From: Chryseosolibacter sp036402075
GTDB taxonomy: Bacteria; Bacteroidota; Bacteroidia; Cytophagales; Cyclobacteriaceae
Direction of reading: 5' to 3'
Assembly (NCBI GenBank): GCA_036402075.1
Contig: DASWTP010000238.1
Coordinates: 1 to 64,000, forward strand
Length of the DNA stretch: 64,000 nt
A model generated the notes under the pieces. It was not told where the DNA came from, did not search any database, and worked only from the letters and a program-made list of their open reading frames with translations. The translations under genes were made by a program, and so were the position numbers. Positions 35,495-44,051 of this stretch are shown one piece after another. Within the stretch, counting starts at the first letter, position 1; each line of letters begins with the position of its first letter.

Positions 35495-38400
35495 AACATA
35501 AAGCCAAGACGCACGTAACCCATCGTGCCTTCTCGTGACCTCGCAAGTTCAGTTGATAGAATGGTGAGGTTGAATGGTGTAAACCACAGCCCGCCACCAA
35601 AGCCTTTATGCCACACGTGTGATGTGCCTGATGCAGCCGAAGGATCGATCCCATTCTGATCCTTATACCACACACGGCCAAGATCGTGAAAGCCAAGTAA
35701 CCCGAACGATGCCGGGAATAAGTAGGACTTAAAGTTTTTGAGTCGTAAGCGAACTTCAAAGTTCGAATAGAACTTGCGGTCTCCATAAAAGCGAGTCTTG
35801 CGGTAGCCACGCAGTTCTGTTCGGCCACTCAGCACCTGCGCCTGATAGAACTCGTAATCACCACGGTTAAGCCCGCCACCGGCTCGCACCGCGAATACGA
35901 GCCTTCCGGCTGATCTGAATGAATGGACGAGGCTCAGCGAACTTTCGTAGGAAGAGAAATTACTTTGCGACTTGTTCAGCCCGTCCATATTCCGGCCTTC
36001 TATGGAAAACGCAATTCCGCGCTTTGCAAAATTCTTGTTATCACGTGTGTCGAACATCAGCTGCCAGTTCGCACCCGCATACGACCGGTACTCATTGAAC
36101 AGGTCGTCAGAAATACTTGAGGCGTAATCAGCGATAAACCGAGGCTCGGCTCCGTCCGGCTCCTCCATTTCGATCCGCTGGAAAGCAGGACCGATCTTAA
36201 TAAAACTGTTTCGCCCGAAATTGCGGATTAACGATGGCTCTAGTCTCAACTCTTCAAACCGATAGCGATAGTAATCGATTGACTCATCAAGTTCATCAAA
36301 GCCCGGTTGCTCTTCGATGTCGTCATTATAGACAGATTCGTTGCCCCATCCAAAAAAGTTATTCACGAAGTTAGGGGACTTAACGTCCGCGGAGAGATCC
36401 AGGTCCCACTTGCCCAGCACATCTGCAAAGGTTCCGCGGTAGAGGAAGTTAAACGACTGCGTTCTTGGCGCGACACTGCCGGTGAGAATGTGGCGCTGGC
36501 GGAACGGATCTTTCCTGAAGCCGTTTAAGATGCCGATAACACCAGCGCCAACAAAAAGGCCATCATCCGGATTGAAGTTCGCAATGATCAAGGGGGCAAC
36601 GCGGTCGTATCGGAAAGCCTTTCGGTCATAATAATTTACGGTTGCATTGTTTGATGTTCTGTCTTTGAGTCCTTTAGCCGGCTTGTCAAACGCGTTGTCG
36701 TAGTAAAAGATCCTTCGCGGTGTTGCATCACCTTCGATCGAAACTGAGTCATTGCCATCTCCTCCAATTATTCTTATCCGCGCGGACTGCCTGGCATTAC
36801 CCTGAATCGCAAACGCATCGTTCCCACCCAAGCCGAACAGCCGAACTTCCTTGGTTTCTGTTTGTTTAAATGTTCTGTCGAAGATTTTTTTTCCTTTCGC
36901 TCCGTCTTTGGCCATCTTGAATACCTGCACTTTCGTATCTCCGTCCGGCTGACGCTCTATCTCGAATCGCTCGCGCTTATTCGATCCGGGAACATCCACC
37001 TCGCGTGATAAGAACTTATAGTGTTCCAAGGCATACCGTTCAATCGCATCCCGCCTCGCTTTTAGTTTACGAATGATCTCCGCTCCGTGAATCGAATAAA
37101 TATTTTGAGGTAGTCGCTTTACGGAGTTTTCAATCGATGAATCTGAAAGGTTTGCTCTGAGTTCCTGTGCTCCATCCTTCCAGTCGGAAGCTGACAGCCC
37201 GGTGAGAAAACTCCGGTCAAAGTATCGAGCGTTAAACGATAATCCGGAAGGCCAACGGATTTCGTCATCAAAACCTTCGAACTTCGGCAACGCCCATTTG
37301 CGGCTCCATAGTTTCGAAAGAAGCCCTTCATTCACAAAAAATGCCTGGTCGCGGTCGCGCGGGATCGGTCTGAAAGTTTGGGCTTTTTTGTCTTCGAATG
37401 TGGCCCAGCGCCACTGATCATCGTGACGATCCCAGTCACCAATCACCATGTCGAACAAACGTGAACGCAGCACAAACTTCTGATCAACGGAGTGGTCGTT
37501 GTCCTCAGCCAGTTTCTCCAGGACTTTGGCGGTATTTACAATCTTATGGGAATTTCCAAAATGTGAGCTCTCAGACCAATCGCCAGCGGGCCTTTCTTCG
37601 AACAATACCAGTGTGTTTGCAAAAGTCTTACGATAGGGCCCAAGACCTGCATCGTCAGGAACGTACATCAACTTTGGATTGGTGTGATAAATTTTGGCTG
37701 CTTCCGCCATGCCAGGGACAGCAAGAGCAGCGTAGGGATGAGCCGCTGAGATCTGATCCTGAACAAGATCTTGCGCAAAGGTCTTGCGGAACATTTCAGG
37801 TATTGCTTTCTCCGGAAACTTTTCGACTGACCGGATCACATATTCGTGTCCGCTCTTATCTTCTAATCGTAGCGACAGGGTTTGCTGCCCGCCACCTTTT
37901 TGAAGAATTGTTAAGCCGCCATGAAGCTTGCCGATGTCAAAAACAGGAACCGTCACCGGTATGGCCCATTCCTTGCGATAATTTTCCCCCAGGAAAAACT
38001 CCTTAATGGCCGAAGCCTTATAAATCTGGCTTGCCGCCACGGTGTACTCCGTTTGTGCTCCGCTCGCGTGACGACTGGCGATAGAATCACGAAGCGCCTG
38101 AACGGATTTTACGGTAGCCTGGTATAAACTTTTACCCTCGGGGAAGTTTTTATCAACCTCAAAGAACTCGATCCGCGATTCACCGTTTTCCAAGAGCTGA
38201 ACGCGGGTGAATCCCAGGACGCCCTTTGCAAACTTAGCATACCGCTTCTGCTTTACATCAGAAAATTTTGAGGCAGAACCACTGACGATGTAGTGCGTGC
38301 TGTCTTTCACAATATACTGAAGGGCATGTTCGTGTCCTGCCACATACATTGATCCAGGATACGCCTTCAGGAGGTCCTGGATTCCCTGGGCAAACTCCTG

Positions 38401-39222
38401 GTAAATCGGATGTGAAGTGTCCTGGATGTGCCCAAAATATTTCCGGTACAAAGGATAAAAGGATCCGATTACAGGCATCGGGAGATACCAGTGGGGGTTT
38501 GCATCCGTCAGTGGAAAAAGATGATCCTTCCACGAAAAAACACCTCCATGGTCGCCATAGGTGATCAAGGGATGGTGAGCAGCTACAATAATTCGCTTGT
38601 CGTAATTCTTTTCGAAAATATCAGCAAGCAAGGTCATCACTTCTGCGGTAGTTTTAGCATCACAAGGCCCCTCTGCTCCGGGCTTGTCGTATTGGTGGAG
38701 AAACCATTGGGTATCAAGAATGACCAGGAGGAATTTGTCAGAGACTGAGACCTCTACCGGCCCCGGACACCCTTCGCGCGGAAGTAATGTGAAATTCTGA
38801 TCGTGAAGGGAATCAAGCCACGCCTGCTGGTATTGAATATATTGATAGCCCTTTCTTCCCCAGTGTGCCCAATCATGATTGCCGGGAATAAAGATACCTT
38901 TTGCTCTCAGCCCTCTGATCCAGTCAGTCTGCACACTAAGGACCTTCTCCCCTGGCATGCGCGATGAGCCCGCAGGATCAGATAATCCGCTCGGATAGAT
39001 GTTATCACCGAGGTAGAGCACAGTCGCGTTGGGTGCCGCCTGTGAAACCTGGTTACGCAATACAGTTCCGATCGGGCTTTCGCTCACAAGCGGTTCACCA
39101 GCGTCTCCGACAAGAAAAAGTGTGTGCGAAACAGGCGATTGATTTTGTGCCAGCGTTATGAGGGGCAATCCCAGGACGATCAACAAAGAATAGATGGAAG
39201 ATTTTAAGAAAGATGCCTTCAC
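35491..39222 (-). CDS. Metallophosphatase / kinase-like / outer-membrane beta-barrel fusion protein
   Basis: This 1243-residue exported protein (GTG start) has a signal peptide, then a calcineurin-like phosphoesterase domain (about 30-370): VGDAGEP (D40), LGDNIYPSG (D73, N74), GNHDWAHWG (114-117), AAHHPLITYGDHGG and AGHEHALQ. From about 400 to 680 the sequence changes to a region with LRLEDKSGHEYVIRSVEK, DWDRHDDQWRW (D596-W606) and FRPIPRDRDQAF (D623, D625). This resembles the catalytic and metal-binding parts of CotH/FAM20/HipA-type kinase folds. GGNDAF and GGDGND (RTX-like glycine-Asp repeats) come next, and the last 400 residues alternate like an Omp85/BamA-type barrel ending VRLGFMF. The phosphatase would thus be attached to the outer membrane. 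The kinase-like assignment is inference. Confidence 0.85.
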   Translation of the reverse strand: MKASFLKSSIYSLLIVLGLPLITLAQNQSPVSHTLFLVGDAGEPLVSESPIGTVLRNQVSQAAPNATVLYLGDNIYPSGLSDPAGSSRMPGEKVLSVQTDWIRGLRAKGIFIPGNHDWAHWGRKGYQYIQYQQAWLDSLHDQNFTLLPREGCPGPVEVSVSDKFLLVILDTQWFLHQYDKPGAEGPCDAKTTAEVMTLLADIFEKNYDKRIIVAAHHPLITYGDHGGVFSWKDHLFPLTDANPHWYLPMPVIGSFYPLYRKYFGHIQDTSHPIYQEFAQGIQDLLKAYPGSMYVAGHEHALQYIVKDSTHYIVSGSASKFSDVKQKRYAKFAKGVLGFTRVQLLENGESRIEFFEVDKNFPEGKSLYQATVKSVQALRDSIASRHASGAQTEYTVAASQIYKASAIKEFFLGENYRKEWAIPVTVPVFDIGKLHGGLTILQKGGGQQTLSLRLEDKSGHEYVIRSVEKFPEKAIPEMFRKTFAQDLVQDQISAAHPYAALAVPGMAEAAKIYHTNPKLMYVPDDAGLGPYRKTFANTLVLFEERPAGDWSESSHFGNSHKIVNTAKVLEKLAEDNDHSVDQKFVLRSRLFDMVIGDWDRHDDQWRWATFEDKKAQTFRPIPRDRDQAFFVNEGLLSKLWSRKWALPKFEGFDDEIRWPSGLSFNARYFDRSFLTGLSASDWKDGAQELRANLSDSSIENSVKRLPQNIYSIHGAEIIRKLKARRDAIERYALEHYKFLSREVDVPGSNKRERFEIERQPDGDTKVQVFKMAKDGAKGKKIFDRTFKQTETKEVRLFGLGGNDAFAIQGNARQSARIRIIGGDGNDSVSIEGDATPRRIFYYDNAFDKPAKGLKDRTSNNATVNYYDRKAFRYDRVAPLIIANFNPDDGLFVGAGVIGILNGFRKDPFRQRHILTGSVAPRTQSFNFLYRGTFADVLGKWDLDLSADVKSPNFVNNFFGWGNESVYNDDIEEQPGFDELDESIDYYRYRFEELRLEPSLIRNFGRNSFIKIGPAFQRIEMEEPDGAEPRFIADYASSISDDLFNEYRSYAGANWQLMFDTRDNKNFAKRGIAFSIEGRNMDGLNKSQSNFSSYESSLSLVHSFRSAGRLVFAVRAGGGLNRGDYEFYQAQVLSGRTELRGYRKTRFYGDRKFYSNFEVRLRLKNFKSYLFPASFGLLGFHDLGRVWYKDQNGIDPSAASGTSHVWHKGFGGGLWFTPFNLTILSTELARSREGTMGYVRLGFMF

Positions 39223-39320
39223 CAGCGTGTTTTACAATAGCCCTTCAAATGTAGTAAACCACCTGAGATGTGGCATGAAAAAAACCATGACTGATTAAAA
39301 AATAATTAACTTTATCGATT

Positions 39321-40529
39321 ATGGATTCGGAACTTATCAGGCGCTCGCGCAGTTACGCGGAAGCTATTTTTAAAGATCGTGCTTTTGAAAAACGGAGTTT
39401 CCACAACCTTGGCCACACCCTTGACGTGGTTCGAGCAGTTGAGGAGATCGGAACACACTCCCAGCTCACCGAAGAAGAGCTCGAAACGGTAACGATTGCT
39501 GCCTGGCTTCACGACATTGGATACGCTGAAGGTGCGGTTGAGCATGAACGGAAAGCTGCCGACAAAGCGCACGAACTCCTCACCGAATGGGGAATGCAGC
39601 AGAAGCGAATTCACGAGGTGGTTGAAGCAATTATGGCGACTAAAGTGCCGCAGCAGCCACGCACCCTAGTTAGTAAAGTGCTATGCGATGCTGACCTGCA
39701 TCACCTGTCCACCGATGCCTGCCAGGACAAAGCGGAACTCCTTCGCGAGGAATGGGCTTCCGTAGGCGATAAAGTACTCACTGATCCAGAATGGATTAAG
39801 ACCAACCTTGAGTTCATGGAGAACCATCGCTATCACACACCTTACGGCCAAACGGTTCTGCAACAAGGAAAGAAGAAGAACATCAAACGAATACGGAAGA
39901 TCCTGAAGCCGGAAGTAAGCGAAAAGAAATACAGCAAGCTGGAAGAAGAGGTCGTTAAGCTTCGTTCAAAACTTGAAAAGGAGAAATCGCTTAAACCGGA
40001 TCGCGGCATTGAGACGATGTTCCGAACAACCTCTCAAAACCACCTGATGTTAAGCCAGATGGCCGACAACAAGGCTAACATTCTGATCACCATCAACTCC
40101 ATTATTCTTTCGGTCGTTGTATCGGTGCTCGTACGGAAGCTTGAAGAGAATATGAACCTGCTGGTCCCCACCATCATGCTCATTACGGTCTGCCTTTCAA
40201 CAACGGTGTTTGCCATACTCGCCACACGACCCAATCTCTCATCGGGACGTTTTACGCGTGACGACATCAAGCGAAAGCGCACTAACCTGCTCTTCTTCGG
40301 AAACTTTCACGGCATGAGTGTGGAGGATTATGAGTGGAGCATGAAGGAAATGATGAAAGATGCCGACTACCTGTACGGCAGCCTGATCAAGGATGTATAT
40401 TACCTGGGGAAGGTACTCGGCAAGAAATACAAGTTCCTTAGAATCGCCTACAATATCTTCATGTTTGGCTTTGTTGTCTCTATTGTTTCGTTCATCATTG
40501 CGTTCATGATGACGCCACGAACAGTTTAA
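39321..40529 (+). CDS. HD-domain protein fused to a Pycsar-type effector (PycTM, DUF5706)
   Basis: Residues 1-195 form an HD phosphohydrolase domain: SFHNLGHTLDVV (H32), AAWLHDIGYAEG (H64, D65), VEHERKAA and CDADLHHL. Residues about 200-225 are a charged coiled-coil linker. Residues 232-402 match the PycTM/DUF5706 domain known from Pycsar anti-phage effectors: TSQNHLMLSQMADNKANILI, two hydrophobic helices (about 258-271 and 279-300), an ATRPNLSSGRF loop, FFGNFHGMS and a final membrane helix. In Pycsar, a cyclic nucleotide made by a PycC cyclase triggers a membrane effector. No cyclase is visible here, and the HD domain could degrade or sense a nucleotide. The gene is 3 bp from the next. Confidence 0.88.
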   Translation: MDSELIRRSRSYAEAIFKDRAFEKRSFHNLGHTLDVVRAVEEIGTHSQLTEEELETVTIAAWLHDIGYAEGAVEHERKAADKAHELLTEWGMQQKRIHEVVEAIMATKVPQQPRTLVSKVLCDADLHHLSTDACQDKAELLREEWASVGDKVLTDPEWIKTNLEFMENHRYHTPYGQTVLQQGKKKNIKRIRKILKPEVSEKKYSKLEEEVVKLRSKLEKEKSLKPDRGIETMFRTTSQNHLMLSQMADNKANILITINSIILSVVVSVLVRKLEENMNLLVPTIMLITVCLSTTVFAILATRPNLSSGRFTRDDIKRKRTNLLFFGNFHGMSVEDYEWSMKEMMKDADYLYGSLIKDVYYLGKVLGKKYKFLRIAYNIFMFGFVVSIVSFIIAFMMTPRTV

Positions 40530-40532
40530 CCC

Positions 40533-41057
40533 ATGGACCTGCAGAAGGAAATTCTTAAGGAACATTCCAAAGCCCAGACGCAAAAGATCGTAAAGTTTAT
40601 TGGAAGCAGTCCGGCTCGCTTCAAGGAGCTCGTCACTGTTTTTCTGGCTGGTCCCTATCGCGTCACACAACGGGCGGCCTGGCCGCTGGCAATCTGTGTG
40701 GAGCATTATCCATCTTTGGTCAAACCGCATCTGTCTGCCCTTCTCAAGCACCTGGACAAGCCCGGGATTCACGATGCCGTCAAACGAAACACTGTCAGGC
40801 TCCTGCAGCACATTGAAATTCCGAAGAGGCTTCACGGTAAAGTTGCCGATCTTTGTTTTCGCTACCTGACGGACAATAAAGAAAACATCGCGGTCCGCGT
40901 ATTCTCAATGACCGTCCTGGGGAGGGTTGCAAAAGACAATCCAGAGCTGCAGCGAGAGTTGCGATTGATTATCGAAGATCACTTACCTTTTGCCTCTCCC
41001 GGTTATTTATCGCGTGCCAGGAAGGTTCTGAAAAATTTAGACAGGGTTAGCCTTTAA
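40533..41057 (+). CDS. HEAT-like helical repeat protein of unknown function
   Basis: This 174-residue protein consists of helices in a HEAT/ARM-like pattern: FKELVTVFLAGPYRVTQRAA, HLSALLKHLDKPGIHDAVKR, RYLTDNKENIAVRVFSMTVL and LIIEDHLPFASPGYLSRARK. It begins 3 bp after the HD-PycTM gene and ends 4 bp before the DUF3667 gene, so the three are almost certainly one transcript. It has no signal peptide and may be an adaptor for one of its neighbours. I know of no defined family name. Confidence 0.75.
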   Translation: MDLQKEILKEHSKAQTQKIVKFIGSSPARFKELVTVFLAGPYRVTQRAAWPLAICVEHYPSLVKPHLSALLKHLDKPGIHDAVKRNTVRLLQHIEIPKRLHGKVADLCFRYLTDNKENIAVRVFSMTVLGRVAKDNPELQRELRLIIEDHLPFASPGYLSRARKVLKNLDRVSL

Positions 41058-41061
41058 ATTG

Positions 41062-41967
41062 ATGTCCACCGGAGTACACGTTGTTTACGATCGAATTGAC
41101 CAAAATACCGCTGGTCCCTTGATTGAAGGACCTGATCATACTTGCAAGAGCTGTGGTTATGTGTTTAAAGGACTGTACTGCAATCGCTGCGGTGAGAAGG
41201 TTCTCGAGGTGAAAGATCGGTCCTTTCGCTCGTTTTTGCAGAATATTTTACTTGCGTTAACCTTTACCGACAATAAATTTATCAAAACGTTGTGGCTGAT
41301 GGTTCGTAATCCAGGCTTTGTATCGAAGGAATACGCGGAAGGGAGGCGGGTAAACTATATCAAGCCCCTGCAGGTATTTTTTGTTCTGAACCTGATCTAT
41401 TTCCTGTTTCCATTGCTTCAGCTCTTCAACACCTCTCTACGCACACAACTGTATCTGCGTACGCACAGTAAGCTCGTTCAGTCGATGGTATTTTCAAAGG
41501 TTGGGAAAGACCCGTTGATCTTGCGCGGCTACGAGCTCATGTACAACGAAAAGAGCACAGGGCTAGCTAAATTACTCATCATCGTTTTTGTTGTCCTTGC
41601 TGCGGTGCCAATGGCAATCATTTACCGAAAGCGGAATCGGTACTTTACTGATCACGTTACGCTTGCCGTTGAGTTGACGGCTTTTAACCTCGCGGTCAAT
41701 GCTATCCTCCTTTCGCTGTTCCTGATGCTGACCAATGCTGTGCTGCATATGACGCACATGGGTTGGGAGAAGTACCTTGACGATACCACGCTAACCGTGA
41801 TCTTCATCCTCACAAATAGTTATTTCCTGTTCGCTGCCGGCCGCACGTTTTATCATCAGCGCGGTAAGATGCTGCTGCTGAAAATCCTGCTGGGGTTGTT
41901 GGGATTGTTTGTGGCGCTGGAAGTGTACCGGTTAATCCTGTTCCTCATCACCTTCTGGTCGCTATAG
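41062..41967 (+). CDS. DUF3667-family membrane protein
   Basis: From ATG 41062 (MSTGVHVVYDRIDQNTAGPL) the protein has 301 residues. An N-terminal zinc-ribbon-like motif (CKSCGYVFKGLYCNRCGEKV) is followed by FRSFLQNILLALTFTDNKF, then a NPGFVSKEYAEGRRVNYIKP stretch and five or so membrane helices. This is the standard layout of DUF3667 proteins of Bacteroidota, which are uncharacterised. The tight spacing to the HEAT-like gene implies co-transcription with HD-PycTM. The stop overlaps the end of the convergent TPR gene inside CTATAG (41962-41967). Confidence 0.86.
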   Translation: MSTGVHVVYDRIDQNTAGPLIEGPDHTCKSCGYVFKGLYCNRCGEKVLEVKDRSFRSFLQNILLALTFTDNKFIKTLWLMVRNPGFVSKEYAEGRRVNYIKPLQVFFVLNLIYFLFPLLQLFNTSLRTQLYLRTHSKLVQSMVFSKVGKDPLILRGYELMYNEKSTGLAKLLIIVFVVLAAVPMAIIYRKRNRYFTDHVTLAVELTAFNLAVNAILLSLFLMLTNAVLHMTHMGWEKYLDDTTLTVIFILTNSYFLFAAGRTFYHQRGKMLLLKILLGLLGLFVALEVYRLILFLITFWSL

Positions 41968-42570
41968 CGTGGTGGCAAGCTTGAAGATCAGGTCATCCGT
42001 ATGCGCATGATCTTCGCCAGGCGTCATCTGCCGATACTTCTTAAGAACGCTGACAGCCTCCTTAAATTCCTTGTTCATGGCGAGGGTCAGGCCAAGGTTA
42101 AAATAGCTGTTCGCAAACTCGGGCTCTATTTCAATCGCGATCTGGTAGTGAATCTTCGCGAGTGCATAGTTTCCAACTTCCGCATATAGATTGGCCAGGT
42201 TGTAATGCGATTCGTAATGACGGGGATCGTTCTTCAGACTTTGCGTAAAATAGTCAATGGCCTTTGTGGGATTATTGTCCTGCCATTCGAGAATGCCGAG
42301 ATTGCAGTATGCATCCGCAACACTGTCGCCTTCCTGCACCGCCTTTAGGTAACTTGTACGTGCTGCCTTCTTATCGCCCTGATCATCTACAAGAAGCGCC
42401 TCTTCAAAGGCAGAGAGTTGGTTAAGGCGAAGGACTTTTGCCCCGGTAAAGAGATTAAGTTGCGATTTAGCCGGTAGCTCGGGCGAAGGACCATCTTTTT
42501 TTCTGCGCGCCCGCTGCGGACCAAACTTCTCTGGGCCTGGAGTGGGTGAAAATTGAATGATCTTTGCCAT
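41962..42570 (-). CDS. TPR-repeat protein
   Basis: I place the start at ATG 42570 (MAKIIQFSPTPGPEKFGPQR); a TACCTTTG promoter element (42575-42582) ends only 4 bp before it, which supports this start over the longer frame. The 202-residue protein has a basic N-terminus and three to four tetratricopeptide repeats (ADAYCNLGILEWQDNNPTKA, YESHYNLANLYAEVGNYALA, ANSYFNLGLTLAMNKEFKEA). It is cytoplasmic and probably mediates protein contacts. No partner is evident. Confidence 0.85.
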   Translation of the reverse strand: MAKIIQFSPTPGPEKFGPQRARRKKDGPSPELPAKSQLNLFTGAKVLRLNQLSAFEEALLVDDQGDKKAARTSYLKAVQEGDSVADAYCNLGILEWQDNNPTKAIDYFTQSLKNDPRHYESHYNLANLYAEVGNYALAKIHYQIAIEIEPEFANSYFNLGLTLAMNKEFKEAVSVLKKYRQMTPGEDHAHTDDLIFKLATTL

Positions 42571-42574
42571 AACA

Positions 42575-42582
42575 CAAAGGTA
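42575..42582 (-). promoter_or_regulatory. Bacteroidota -7 promoter element, TPR gene
   Basis: On the minus strand the sequence TACCTTTG, a match to the TAnnTTTG -7 consensus, ends 4 bp before the ATG at 42570. The upstream TTG (-33) box is not clear. Confidence 0.5.
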
Positions 42583-42691
42583 AGGATTGATTTCGGATTT
42601 GGACATGCCGACCTCCATTATTCGGTGAACCGCGAAAGCGTGTGACAAGTTCTGTCAGAGACCCCAAAGATTCTTCAGAGGAGGAATGGCT

Positions 42692-42724
42692 GAGGCTACA
42701 AGCTGCAAGCTTCAAGCTTCAAGT
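42692..42724 (+). repeat. Dispersed AAGCTTCAAGC-type repeat, copy 1
   Basis: The sequence runs GGCTACAAGCTGCAAGCTTC and on to AAGCTTCAAGTC. Related copies lie at 42851, 49173, 53907 and 62862. It is intergenic and 8-12 nt of unit repeat tandemly within it. Confidence 0.7.
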
Positions 42725-42850
42725 CAGTGCAGCACTTCAGAGGCATTTATGGGTTCGTGTTGAGAATGAATCCATCTGTGTTATCCCGTTGAAAATAATA
42801 CCATTATTGTGCTCACTTAAATAAACGCTGCATACGTTAAGTCCTGTTAA

Positions 42851-42878
42851 AGGACTTGCAGCTTGTAGCTCGAAGCCT
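42851..42878 (-). repeat. Dispersed AAGCTTCAAGC-type repeat, copy 2 (inverted)
   Basis: GACTTGCAGCTTGTAGCTCG on the plus strand is the reverse complement of the type found at 42692. It starts 2 bp beyond the Ku stop codon, so transcription of Ku would run into it. Confidence 0.65.
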
Positions 42879-42879
42879 T

Positions 42880-43731
42880 TCAACTAGCTTTCCGTCTCGC
42901 ACTCTTCGCAGGCTTTTCTGCTTTTGCCTTCTTGCCCTCTCCTTTTGCCTTCTCCATAGGCTTCTTCTTGGCCGCGTCAATACTTGCTTTGAGAGCCGTC
43001 ATAATATCAACGACCTTAGGTGCCTCTTCTTCATGAACGACAATCTCCTTACCCTGGATCTTCGCATCAATAATCTCTTTAAGCTTGTCGTAGTAGTTGT
43101 CTTTCATTTCTATATCGCTGAATTTCACAGCCATGGAGTCCACCAGCGTCTTTGCAAGTTTAAGTTGCTCCTTGTCGGCTTTCACGTCCCTGATCTGTGG
43201 GACATCCTTCATGCTTCGAACTTCGTGCGGGTAGCGCAAGCGATACATCACGATTCCACCGTCCATCGGGGCAAGCAAAAGCGGGGTCTCGCGATCCCGC
43301 AACACAACGTTCCCCACCGCGATCTTTCCCGACATCTTTAAAGTCTCGGAGAGCAGACCATACGTTTTTGCAGCAACATCGCCATCCGGACCGATAAAAT
43401 ACGGAGCTTCGAACAAGGTAGGGTTTACCTCGCTGCCGTCCACAAACCCTTTGATCTCAATCACCTTCTCGCTCTTCAGTTTCACTTTTGCGAAGTCCTC
43501 ATCATCGATGATTACATATTGTCCAGGCTCATACTGGAAGCCCTTGACAATATCGTCCGCCTTCAACGTTTCACCCGTGACCTTGTCTTTCTTTTCGTAT
43601 GCAACGGGGTTGTGGCCTTCTTTTGAGAGGAGATTGAAACTGATCGTCTGGCCGGTTTCGATAGCGTTGTAGATCCTCACCGGGATTGTTACCAGAGAAA
43701 ACTGAATGTGACCTTTCCAAATGGCTCGCAT
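42880..43731 (-). CDS. ku: Ku protein (NHEJ)
   Basis: This 283-residue protein is a bacterial Ku homodimer subunit: MRAIWKGHIQFSLVTIPVRI at the N-terminus, the FNLLSKEGHNPVAYEKKDK core, a GPDGDVAAKTYGLL stretch and a long Lys/Ala-rich tail (KKKPMEKAKGEGKKAKAEKP). It would thread onto DNA ends and recruit the LigD encoded 1.5 kb away. The basic tail is commonly used for DNA binding. It is monocistronic. A TPR gene on the opposite strand lies between it and ligD. Confidence 0.95.
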   Translation of the reverse strand: MRAIWKGHIQFSLVTIPVRIYNAIETGQTISFNLLSKEGHNPVAYEKKDKVTGETLKADDIVKGFQYEPGQYVIIDDEDFAKVKLKSEKVIEIKGFVDGSEVNPTLFEAPYFIGPDGDVAAKTYGLLSETLKMSGKIAVGNVVLRDRETPLLLAPMDGGIVMYRLRYPHEVRSMKDVPQIRDVKADKEQLKLAKTLVDSMAVKFSDIEMKDNYYDKLKEIIDAKIQGKEIVVHEEEAPKVVDIMTALKASIDAAKKKPMEKAKGEGKKAKAEKPAKSARRKAS

Positions 43732-44051
43732 AAGACTGTATTTAGATTAAAAAATTAAGCTAGCGTCCCTAAGTTATTGAAAATGTAATAGTTTGCAAAA
43801 TTCAAACAATTACTTTTCAGCGATTGGCTGCCTGCCTAGAGCGCGTGCGCTAAACATTAAAAAAACTGATGCCGCAAGGCCAGACGCGTAGGCGTGACGA
43901 ATACGAATCACGCGTAATGTTCGTTAGCAACAGGGTCAGGTAATGGCTAAGAATTTGCTCTCAGTTCTCGCGCTAAAGCGTTTTTGCGTCCGGCAAAAAT
44001 GCGATTGCAGAAATCGCTTATTAAGTACTATTTTCACTCGTTTACTTTAAG
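43732..44051. promoter_or_regulatory. Divergent region between Ku and a TPR gene
   Basis: These 320 bp contain no gene. A weak element (GCGTGA/TCACGC at 43892-43913) and a TTTACTTTAA sequence just before the TPR ATG were seen, but neither is convincing. Promoters for both genes must lie here. Confidence 0.4.

Larger units (their letters stand above)
42571..42879. other. Gene-free region with an inverted pair of dispersed repeats
   Basis: These 309 bp hold the start region of the TPR gene, and two copies of the AAGCTTCAAGC-type repeat in opposite orientation at 42692-42724 and 42851-42878, separated by about 126 bp. The rest shows no gene. Confidence 0.6.

Noticed and set aside
42692..42878. 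The inverted repeat pair as a transposon (MITE) with ends flanking 126 bp.
   Set aside because: No target duplication is visible and other copies occur singly, so dispersed repeats recruited near gene ends explain it more simply.
43884..43916. Direct ACGCGTA repeats and a GCGTGA/TCACGC inverted repeat upstream of the exported TPR gene.
   Set aside because: Only 6-7 bp, one instance, and no second site to suggest an operator.
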